A DNA stretch of 7,721 bases from Burkholderiales bacterium (GCA_013205525.1 JABMMR010000168.1:1-7721), one strand, 5' to 3'. Counted from the stretch's first letter, positions 1 to 5,508 are shown. Numbers and translations: made by a program. Notes: generated from the sequence alone by a model not told the origin.

Positions 1-123
1 GTGCTAGACCTGAATTTGTTTGAAACCACGCCAATATCAGCCCTGCTGGGAAAACTACAGGATGGGCCTAAAATCGTGCGAGATCCTATTCAACAAACCC
101 TCTTCCCAACGTTGGGACACTAG
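1..123 (+). CDS. possible C-terminal tail of an upstream gene (partial), perhaps a transposase
   Basis: The first reading frame is open from the window edge to a TAG at 121-123 and encodes 40 residues containing L-N-L-F-E near the start and Q-Q-T-L-F-P near the end. A stretch of L-N-L-F-E followed by a short polar tail recalls the C-termini of some IS4-like transposases, but this is a memory-based resemblance over very few residues. No catalytic residues can be seen because the body of the gene lies outside the window. The frame could also be chance: its codons look reasonable, but 40 codons prove little. It ends about 100 bases before the next gene, on the same strand. Confidence 0.28.
   Translation: MLDLNLFETTPISALLGKLQDGPKIVRDPIQQTLFPTLGH
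104..117. repeat. perfect 14-bp palindrome
   Basis: TCCCAACGTTGGGA reads identically on both strands, with no spacer. It overlaps the last codons of the possible upstream frame and ends about 105 bases before the first well-supported start codon. It could be a dimeric regulator's operator, the stem of a short hairpin, or part of an insertion-sequence end. The sequence alone does not decide between these. Confidence 0.55.
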
Positions 124-128
124 TGATT

Positions 129-183
129 TTAAATCTCTAAATTCGCATTTTTTGCGAATATCATGCTCTGGCGATAGATTTAA
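129..183. repeat. nested inverted repeats in the leader region
   Basis: An outer pair of 8-bp arms, TTAAATCT (129-136) and AGATTTAA (176-183), encloses an inner pair of 7-bp arms, ATTCGCA (141-147) and TGCGAAT (153-159), separated by five T. All arms match perfectly. The inner repeat overlaps the candidate -35 box and the outer right arm overlaps the candidate -10 box, so a repressor binding here would block the promoter. This is inference; no protein partner is visible. Confidence 0.5.
152..180 (+). promoter_or_regulatory. candidate sigma-70 promoter for the channel cluster
   Basis: TTGCGA (152-157) and TAGATT (175-180) each match four of six positions of the -35 and -10 consensus and are separated by exactly 17 bases. 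Transcription would start near 187, giving a leader of about 35 bases before the ATG at 222. It is the best promoter-like pair I see upstream of the cluster, but four-of-six matches are common by chance in A/T-rich DNA. Confidence 0.35.
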
Positions 184-221
184 GGGATTTATCCCGTCTT
201 TTTCTTGAAAGTGAACAAACC

Positions 222-767
222 ATGAACAGTTCCTCATCCTCGTCGCCTGTCGGCACAGCACCGACATTTGCTGACTGGATTTTCATTGCAGTTTTGTTGG
301 GCGCCATTGCTTTGGTGGCTTACCTTGGTCAAATCGCGTTTGCGCATGCGCAACAAACGGAGAAAAGTAAGCGCAACGCTGAAGGGCTTGTGACGTGGTT
401 GAGCAAAGCCAGTACGGAACGCTTCAACCCCGATTACCCCGTCAAAGCCTGTGCAGGTGGCGGTGACGCCAAAACCAGTCCTTGGGGCGGCTGCTTAGAG
501 CACCTGTTGGCGAATGACTTCAAAAGCATGCAAAACCCCTTTAATGGCAAGCCACCCGCGTTTATTGAGGCATGCAACCCTAGCGATAAAAGCCTCAAAG
601 GTGAGATTGTTTTGTTAAAAAACACTGCCACCACGCCAGGGTCTGCTGTGGCCTCCGTCAGTTCCCAACTGGTGGCTGAGGACAGCATTGACCAAAAACT
701 TCAATTAAGTATCGGTATCTGTAACCAAGGTGCTTACCTTGTCAAAGTGTCTGACTTTGAATTCTGA
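222..767 (+). CDS. small bitopic membrane protein with a four-cysteine extracytoplasmic domain (unknown family)
   Basis: I do not recognise this 181-residue protein. A Ser-rich N-terminus (residues 3-8 all Ser) is followed by one hydrophobic segment at about 18-41, then a polar domain of roughly 140 residues. That domain has four cysteines (C77, C91, C118, C167) and no further membrane segment, so the likely topology is an N-terminal anchor with the domain outside the inner membrane, where two disulfides could form. No catalytic motif is evident. The stop overlaps the TGAGG ribosome-binding site (765-769) of the double-sensor channel gene, whose ATG lies only 8 bases on, so the two are almost certainly co-transcribed and perhaps translationally coupled. 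An accessory-subunit role for the channel is a guess from this position. The start at 222 has only a weak ribosome-binding site (AAAG/AGTGA), but no better in-frame start is present. Confidence 0.85.
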   Translation: MNSSSSSSPVGTAPTFADWIFIAVLLGAIALVAYLGQIAFAHAQQTEKSKRNAEGLVTWLSKASTERFNPDYPVKACAGGGDAKTSPWGGCLEHLLANDFKSMQNPFNGKPPAFIEACNPSDKSLKGEIVLLKNTATTPGSAVASVSSQLVAEDSIDQKLQLSIGICNQGAYLVKVSDFEF

Positions 768-775
768 GGCTGAAC

Positions 776-2443
776 ATGACAAAAGAACTGAACCCCCAAA
801 ATACATCTCAAAAACTGATTGATATTGACGCTATCGACGCCAAAGAGCTGCTGGGCATCGAAGAATCAGGCCCCAGCATTTCCAGCGATCAGCCCTTTCG
901 CAAGTGGCTGTATGACTGGACATTGAACCCCAACATTCCTGGCAACTTTCAATCAACCCTAGAGCGTTGGATTGGCATACTGATTGTTCTCAACTTGTTT
1001 GCTTTGGTGTTGGAACATGTACCGGCCTTGTATGAGCCCTATAAACAGCAGTTTCATTATTTTGATATTTTTTCTGTCGCTGTTTTTGTTCTGGAATATG
1101 CGCTGCGCTTTTATTTATCGCCTGAGGATGAAGAATTCCAAAAGAAAAATACCCCACGCGTGGCATATGTCTTTAGCCCGTTTGCCATCATCGACTTTTT
1201 AGCTGTGGCACCGTTTTTCCTGCAAGCCTTTATCCCGATTGACTTGCGTGCCTTGCGGTTCTTGCGGCTGTTGCGAATCCTCAAGTTGTTTCGCGTCGTC
1301 ATTCCAGCCATTCAAGAATTTAAAGAACTCAACCGCGGCCGCACTTTCCGTCAAAAAATTCACGCACTGGTTTCTCCCAGCGACTATGGCGGTAAATTAC
1401 ACAATATCTTTGACACCTTCATTGGTGTTTGGGTCATTATTTCAGTAGCGGCGGTGGTGCTGGAGTCGGTACACAGTGTTCACTACCTGATCAACTTAGA
1501 GTTCGTCATCCTCGACACCATAGCCGTGGGTATCTTTACCATCGAGTATTTGATGCGCTTGTATGCCTGCGTGGAGGAACCACGTTTCAGACATGGCTTC
1601 TCAGGGCGCTTCAAGCAAGCTCGCCAAACATCATCCCTGATCGACTTTGTGGCGATTCTGCCGTTTTTCCTCGAATTGCTGATGGGATCCGTTCTGGACT
1701 TGCGGTTCTTGCGTACCTTCCGTTTGGCGCGTTTACTCAAACTGACGCGCTATAACGACTCCACCAAGATCTTGACCACCGTAATTGCCCGCGAATGGCC
1801 GGTCATCAGCGCATCAGCCTTCATCATGATTTTGATGGTCGTCATGACCGCCAGTTTGGGTTATGTGTTTGAACACGAAGCACAACCCGAAAAGTTCGAC
1901 AACATCCCCAACGCGGTTTATTGGGCGGTTATCACACTGGCCTCGGTGGGCTATGGTGACATCTCGCCCATCACCCCCATAGGCCGCTTCATGACGGTGG
2001 TCATGGCCTTGCTGGGCATTGGCATCTTCGCCATCCCTGCGGCCTTGCTGGCATCGGCATTTGGCGACCAACTTCACAAAGAGCGCGAATTGATGAAAAG
2101 CAATTTGCGCAATATGATGAAAGATGGCTACTTGGATGAAACAGAAACGGCCTTGCTGCGCGCAGAAGCCAAGCGCTTGCACATCACGGTTGAAGAACTC
2201 AATGTCTTGCTAGAGCAAATACACACCGAACGCGAAAACGCCAAGCACAAGTCGGTGTTGCCATTGCACGTCATTGCTGATCGACCCGACCATGCGGTTG
2301 AACACTACAAAATGCTGCTGTCCCAAATCAGCCAATTGGCCCTGCTAACTGACGTCGCGAAATTTGAGCAAGCCGCGAAAAGTTCTGACAGCCTCACCGC
2401 CAAAGAATTGGCCTTGTGGCAACAAATCAAAGCTCGCAGTTGA
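776..2443 (+). CDS. voltage-gated K+ channel with two tandem voltage-sensor domains and one pore
   Basis: The 555-residue inner-membrane protein should conduct K+ under voltage control. After a polar N-terminus (1-60) comes a complete voltage sensor: S1 about 64-82, S2 96-113 with F104-x-x-E107, S3 with D140, and S4 with R158, R161, R164, R167, K170 and R173 at every third position. No pore follows it. A linker (about 174-210) leads to a second complete sensor: S1 212-232, S2 with F254-x-x-E257, S3 with D290, and S4 R310, R313, R316, R319, K322, R325. Next come S5 (340-365), the pore helix, the filter S390-V-G-Y-G-D395 and S6 (402-430). The tail (443-481) carries the D-G-Y-L-D-E-T-E helical motif shared with the next two channels, then about 75 extra residues. 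Usual bacterial Kv subunits have one sensor and about 250-300 residues; predicted topology here is ten membrane helices. A TGAGG ribosome-binding site sits 6 bases before the ATG. Confidence 0.93.
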   Translation: MTKELNPQNTSQKLIDIDAIDAKELLGIEESGPSISSDQPFRKWLYDWTLNPNIPGNFQSTLERWIGILIVLNLFALVLEHVPALYEPYKQQFHYFDIFSVAVFVLEYALRFYLSPEDEEFQKKNTPRVAYVFSPFAIIDFLAVAPFFLQAFIPIDLRALRFLRLLRILKLFRVVIPAIQEFKELNRGRTFRQKIHALVSPSDYGGKLHNIFDTFIGVWVIISVAAVVLESVHSVHYLINLEFVILDTIAVGIFTIEYLMRLYACVEEPRFRHGFSGRFKQARQTSSLIDFVAILPFFLELLMGSVLDLRFLRTFRLARLLKLTRYNDSTKILTTVIAREWPVISASAFIMILMVVMTASLGYVFEHEAQPEKFDNIPNAVYWAVITLASVGYGDISPITPIGRFMTVVMALLGIGIFAIPAALLASAFGDQLHKERELMKSNLRNMMKDGYLDETETALLRAEAKRLHITVEELNVLLEQIHTERENAKHKSVLPLHVIADRPDHAVEHYKMLLSQISQLALLTDVAKFEQAAKSSDSLTAKELALWQQIKARS

Positions 2444-2450
2444 TGTTTTC

Positions 2451-2506
2451 AGAGCAAGTTCCTTCGACCGCTTAAGTTGGACGGTTTTGTGCGGGGAGCT
2501 TGCTCT
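2451..2506 (+). promoter_or_regulatory. alternative hairpin able to compete with the terminator
   Basis: Bases 2451-2462 (AGAGCAAGTTCC) can pair with 2495-2506 (GGAGCTTGCTCT) over 12 positions with a single G-U wobble. That pairing would consume most of the left arm and the loop of the adjacent terminator hairpin and leave its T-run unpaired with any nearby stem. The two structures are mutually exclusive, the geometry of an antiterminator/terminator pair. What would switch them is not visible; there is no recognisable leader peptide or riboswitch. Confidence 0.4.
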
Positions 2507-2519
2507 TCCCCCCTTTTTT
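2493..2519 (+). terminator. Rho-independent terminator between the first and second channel genes
   Basis: GGGGAG (2493-2498) pairs with TTCCCC (2506-2511), including one G-U pair, around a 7-base loop. It is followed by CC and six T (2514-2519). It lies 50 bases after the double-sensor channel's stop. The next gene's ATG is only 12 bases beyond the T-run, leaving no room for a promoter in between. The downstream genes therefore either depend on read-through or start upstream of this hairpin, in which case it acts as an attenuator. Confidence 0.6.
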
Positions 2520-2531
2520 GAGCCTTGGTAC

Positions 2532-3428
2532 ATGTTGAATCAACAAAAAATAACCTTGATGGAGATCCTAGAAGGCTCCCCCAAGCAACCGTTATCGCGT
2601 TATGCAGAGTGGTTGATTTCTGCTGTGGTTTTGGTCAACTGCTCGGCCGTGATTTTGGACTCTGTTCCCGAAATCCATGCCATGTACAAAGACTTCTTTC
2701 ATGAGCTGGAATTTTGGAGCGTGATGTTTTTCACCGCGGAATACCTGATGCGGGTATGGTCCTTGGGGGCCAAGCATGCAGACAATTCATGGAAGGGTAG
2801 GCGCGATTACATATTCAGCGGCTTTGGCTTGGTCGACTTCTTTGCCACCATGCCTTACTACTTGCATGTGTTTTTCCCTCTGCTGGATTTAAGAATTTTG
2901 CGCGTCTTACGCTTGCTGCGTATTTTGAAATTATCCAAATACAACTCGGCCTTGCAAGATTTATTTTCAGCGGTGTATTCTGAGCGGCGCGCATTTGGCT
3001 CAGCGGCATTTTTACTGACCATCGCTACCATCGTGTCTGCGTCTCTCATGCATTTTGCCGAGGGCCATGCGCAGCCCGAACATTTCGGCACTATTCCCCA
3101 TTCCATTTACTGGGCTATCGTGACCATCACTTCGGGCAATGGCAATATTGACGCCATGACCAAAGGAGGTGAGGTCGTGGCCTTATTCACCGGATTTTTA
3201 GGCGTTTGTATGGCGGCCATCTTGACCGGCATTGTGGCTTCGGCTTTTGCAAATCAAATGTCGCGCAAAAAATCTTCCTACCAAGCGCAGTTAAGACAAG
3301 TACTGGCAGACGGGGTGGTTTCTGAAGCTGAAAAAGATGCACTCAAGCGCTTGCAGCTGCAATTTCGCTTGAGCGACAAAGAAGTGCAAACCATGATGGA
3401 ACAAGCCCAAGCGGGTAAAACACCATGA
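2532..3428 (+). CDS. Kv-like channel subunit with non-canonical filter S-G-N-G-N
   Basis: The 298-residue inner-membrane protein has the layout of a one-sensor voltage-gated cation channel. S1 lies at about 25-45, S2 has F67-x-x-E70, S3 has D102, and S4 has R121, R124, R127, R130, K133 and K136. S5 follows at 150-176, then the turret motif G-H-A-Q-P-E (178-183), the pore helix, and S6 (211-240). The filter reads T198-I-T-S-G-N-G-N-I-D207, where a K+ channel would have T-x-x-(T/S)-V-G-Y-G-D. The Val is missing, Tyr is Asn and the closing Asp is Asn, so K+ selectivity is unlikely and a different permeation, or a non-conducting partner role, is inferred. The C-terminal motif D260-G-V-V-S-E-A-E matches the other two channels. 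I chose ATG 2532 because the N-terminus then aligns with the following paralogue (E-I-L-E-G versus A-I-L-E-G). The frame stays open to an earlier ATG at 2364, but that start would overlap the previous gene and run through the terminator. Its ribosome-binding site is weak. Confidence 0.9.
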   Translation: MLNQQKITLMEILEGSPKQPLSRYAEWLISAVVLVNCSAVILDSVPEIHAMYKDFFHELEFWSVMFFTAEYLMRVWSLGAKHADNSWKGRRDYIFSGFGLVDFFATMPYYLHVFFPLLDLRILRVLRLLRILKLSKYNSALQDLFSAVYSERRAFGSAAFLLTIATIVSASLMHFAEGHAQPEHFGTIPHSIYWAIVTITSGNGNIDAMTKGGEVVALFTGFLGVCMAAILTGIVASAFANQMSRKKSSYQAQLRQVLADGVVSEAEKDALKRLQLQFRLSDKEVQTMMEQAQAGKTP

Positions 3429-4360
3429 ACAACTCGCTTGAAGCCTCCACTTACCACCGCGTCAAACAACGTACTTTTGCCATTCTGGAAGGCGATGTTG
3501 CCGAGCCAGCGAGTCGCTTTTGCGAGGTTTTTATTGCCTCATTGGTCATCTTGAATGTGTTGGCCATCATTTTGGAGTCGGTGCCAGAAATTCATGGTGC
3601 GGCGGGGACGTATTTCCATGTCTTCGACCTCTTCAGTGTGGGCGTTTTTTCACTTGAATATATTTTGCGTATTTGGTCTTACAGCGAAAAATACACGGAG
3701 GCCGGCGACAGCCCATGGAGAGGCCGCAAAGAATACATTTTCAGCTTCTACGGCTTGGTAGACTTCTTGAGTACCGTGCCTTTTTACCTGCAGTTGCTGA
3801 TGCCCGGCACCGATTTGCGTGTCTTGCGCATGTTCAGGCTGCTGCGTATTTTCAAGCTCTCGCGCTACAACAGTGCCATGGACGATATGTTTGAAGCCAT
3901 CAAGGCAGAAAAAGACTCTTTCTCTTCGGCGCTGTTTTTGTTGTTCATCAGCTGCTTGCTGTTTTCCTCACTCATTTACATCATCGAAGGCCATGCTCAG
4001 CCAGAGGTTTTCCCCTCGATTCCCGCTGCCATGCATTGGTTTATTTTGACTATTGTTTCGGGCTGGGGAAACGTAGACCCCGTGACTTTCCCTGGCGTGG
4101 TGCTGGTTGTTATCACCCAAATTTTGGCCATTGCCTTGGCCGCCATCCTGACGGGTGTGGTGTCTACCGCTTACACCACCCAAGTGGCCAGGCGCGAAGC
4201 CTTGTATGAAATGGAAATTCGGGAAGTACTGGCTGACGGCATCGTCAGCGAAGAAGAAGAAAGAAAACTCAAAACCATGCAAGCCAAGTACGGCATGACA
4301 AACGAACAAGTTGAAGCAATTGCTGCCCAAGTTCGAGCTGAGAAAAATTTACCCAACTAA
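3425..4360 (+). CDS. Kv-like channel subunit with non-canonical filter S-G-W-G-N
   Basis: The 311-residue inner-membrane protein is a close paralogue of the preceding channel. S1 is at about 34-52, S2 has F75-x-x-E78, S3 has D113, and S4 has R132, R135, R138, R141, K144 and R147. S5 is at 163-188, then the turret G-H-A-Q-P-E (189-194), and S6 at 222-250. The filter is T209-I-V-S-G-W-G-N-V-D218: as in its neighbour, the Val before the first Gly is absent and Asn replaces Asp, while Trp stands where K+ channels have Tyr. The C-terminal domain carries D271-G-I-V-S-E-E-E. The ATG overlaps the preceding stop (ATGA), so translation is coupled and near-equal production is likely. This makes a heteromeric channel of the two subunits attractive but unproven. 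No clear terminator follows; a cyclic-nucleotide-domain remnant begins in the same frame directly after the TAA. Confidence 0.92.
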   Translation: MNNSLEASTYHRVKQRTFAILEGDVAEPASRFCEVFIASLVILNVLAIILESVPEIHGAAGTYFHVFDLFSVGVFSLEYILRIWSYSEKYTEAGDSPWRGRKEYIFSFYGLVDFLSTVPFYLQLLMPGTDLRVLRMFRLLRIFKLSRYNSAMDDMFEAIKAEKDSFSSALFLLFISCLLFSSLIYIIEGHAQPEVFPSIPAAMHWFILTIVSGWGNVDPVTFPGVVLVVITQILAIALAAILTGVVSTAYTTQVARREALYEMEIREVLADGIVSEEEERKLKTMQAKYGMTNEQVEAIAAQVRAEKNLPN

Positions 4361-4620
4361 GCCAACGGGTTTTTAACTGGGGAGGATGATTGCCGCCGGT
4401 TCTATGGTGCTGAGCGCAACAAATCCAAGCGCCAAGCCGATTTGATGCAGTCCATCGGCAACTCTTCTTTTTTCAGCAACATGTCACAAGACATGATGCA
4501 CGATTTGGTCAAACTGCTTCACCCTAAATTCTTGGTGCAAGATGAAAATTTATTTTCTACTGGCGATGCTTCTTCAGAGTTCTACATCGTGCGCTCCGGT
4601 GACATCACCTCGACCAAGAC
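4361..4620 (+). pseudogene. remnant of a cyclic-nucleotide-binding domain (N-terminal half only)
   Basis: In this frame the codons continue without a stop from just after the channel gene's TAA. They encode a charged linker (R-N-K-S-K-R) and then the first half of a cNMP-binding domain: S-F-F-S-N-M-S at about 4463-4483, L-F-S-T-G-D at 4550-4567 and F-Y-I-V-R-S-G-D at 4580-4603. The rest of such a domain (the phosphate-binding F-G-E-x-A-L segment and the final helices, about 70 residues) is absent. After about 4605 the frame turns to nonsense (stop after 4702), while the next recognisable protein sequence is in another frame. A TTG-ATG pair at 4442-4447 could start translation, but the product would be half a domain. 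I read this and the following block as pieces of one broken ZIP-cNBD gene. Confidence 0.68.
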
Positions 4621-5148
4621 GCTGTGGCCAAACAAGCCTGGGCGAATTTGGCGATTGACGCCATCCGCAGTGGCGGCGGCGAAGTGCCTAGCGCAACAGA
4701 CTTGAGCAATATGAAGGAAGAGCACAACAACGCCGGCATGGCGATTTGGTTGGGCAACTTGCTGGATGTGATTCCTGAGAGCTTTGTCATTGGCACCGTC
4801 ATGCTGTCTATCGTTGCCGCCAAAACCGCGGCCGGCATGACTTTGGGTTTTTGGGATGTCATGCCACTCACCCTGGTAGGTGCGCTGTTTCTTTCCAATT
4901 TTCCTGAAGCACTGTCGGCCAGCGTGAACATGAAGAGCCAAGGTTTCTCTACAGGAAAAATTATTTTCCTGTGGTCTGTGCTGACCGTGATTTGTGCCGT
5001 AGGTGCGGCATTTGGCGCTTACGTGGGTGAGTCCATTCCGCGCTCAGCCATGCTGCCAGAGGCCGCATATTTGTCCACACCTAATATGGCGGGCTTTTTT
5101 ACCTTGGTGGGTTTTGTGGCGGCGGTAGGGTTCAAGCTTTTTGAATAA
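4603..5148 (+). pseudogene. remnant of a ZIP-family metal transporter (C-terminal membrane half)
   Basis: From the TGA at 4600-4602 this frame is open to TAA 5146-5148. It encodes a soluble stretch (A-W-A-N-L-A-I-D-A-I) followed by membrane segments with L-L-D-V-I-P-E-S-F-V-I-G (about 4759-4794) and F-L-S-N-F-P-E-A-L (about 4888-4914). These match the metal-binding-helix signatures of a ZIP-type transporter group that can carry an inserted cyclic-nucleotide-binding domain. The end (M-L-P-E-A and G-F-F-T-L-V-G-F) resembles the family's last helix. The segment expected before it, a small-residue helix of about 25 residues, seems missing around 5030-5055, implying a second deletion. The first helices are also absent. 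A GTG at 4624 could start a 174-residue product, so expression of a fragment cannot be excluded, but a working transporter is unlikely. Any original partner metal cannot be told from this. Confidence 0.65.
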
Positions 5149-5150
5149 AG

Positions 5151-5168
5151 CCATGGGTATGACCATGG
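5151..5168. promoter_or_regulatory. likely operator of the toxin-antitoxin operon
   Basis: Two copies of the palindrome CCATGG (5151-5156 and 5163-5168) lie 12 bases apart, just over one helical turn, 38 bases before the antitoxin start. Between them GGTATGACC adds a further short inverted repeat. Paired short palindromes at about this spacing are typical binding sites for ribbon-helix-helix antitoxins that repress their own operon. That this antitoxin binds here is inferred. Confidence 0.5.
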
Positions 5169-5205
5169 TAGTATTTCACGGACTTAACTCCAATGGAGAC
5201 CCGTC

Positions 5206-5508
5206 ATGGCCACGCTTTCTGTCAAATTACCTGAAGCCACCAAATCAAAATTGCAACAACATGCCAAGGCACAAGGCACCACCACCCATGCCTTGATGGT
5301 GTCAGCCATTGAAGCCTCCATGGAAAGAAGCGATCAAAAATTGAGCTTTATGAAGCAAGCCTTGGTGGCGCAGAAAAAAACCTTGAAATCGGGCGAAGCT
5401 TTTGACGGTGCGGCACTGAGTCTTTACCTCAAAGCCAAAGTCAAAGGGGAAAAAACCAAACGTCCTGCTACGGTTAAATTGGCTCAACTTCAACCCAAAG
5501 CCACATGA
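5206..5508 (+). CDS. ribbon-helix-helix antitoxin (CopG/ParD-like)
   Basis: The 100-residue cytoplasmic protein begins with a short strand and helix (T-L-S-V-K-L-P-E-A at residues 3-11, then a helix rich in K and Q, a turn at G-T-T-T, and a second helix to about 42). This is the pattern of a dimeric ribbon-helix-helix DNA-binding domain. Its C-terminal half (about 45-100) is basic and probably disordered until bound to the toxin. The expected jobs are neutralising the toxin encoded next and repressing the operon. GGAG (5195-5198) lies 7 bases before the ATG. Its stop overlaps the toxin ATG by four bases, the usual arrangement for such pairs. The length is a little above the common 75-90 residues. 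Assignment to ParD versus another CopG-type family is not certain. Confidence 0.82.
   Translation: MATLSVKLPEATKSKLQQHAKAQGTTTHALMVSAIEASMERSDQKLSFMKQALVAQKKTLKSGEAFDGAALSLYLKAKVKGEKTKRPATVKLAQLQPKAT

Noticed and set aside
184..203. GGGAT-TT-ATCCC followed by T-rich bases as a terminator.
   Set aside because: The stem is five pairs with a two-base loop, too tight and weak, and it would lie within the presumed leader of the first gene.
222..767. The small membrane protein as a type IV pilin or pseudopilin.
   Set aside because: No basic leader with Gly/Ala-Phe cleavage site and no Glu at position +5 before the hydrophobic segment.
1429..1755. A 108-codon plus-strand frame inside the double-sensor channel.
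   Set aside because: It is a shifted reading of the second voltage sensor; the channel frame is intact across it.
2364..2531. An earlier in-frame ATG at 2364 for the second channel gene.
   Set aside because: It would overlap the previous gene by 80 bases, translate through the terminator hairpin, and add 56 residues with no counterpart in the adjacent paralogue.
3968..4330. A 120-codon minus-strand frame opposite the third channel, and similar long opposite-strand frames at 1814-2182 and 4582-4941.
   Set aside because: They mirror well-supported plus-strand coding sequence, with His/Phe/Gln-biased composition and no domain pattern.
4386..4445. A short frame reading M-I-A-A-G-S-M-V-L-S, like a ZIP membrane helix.
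   Set aside because: Only 19 codons; the other frame gives a continuous linker into the cyclic-nucleotide domain. It could still be a scrap of the broken gene, but support is too thin.
5141..5174. TTGAAT (5141-5146) and TAGTAT (5169-5174) as a promoter for the toxin-antitoxin operon.
   Set aside because: Spacing is 22 bases, outside the usual 15-19, so I left it out although some promoter must exist near here.
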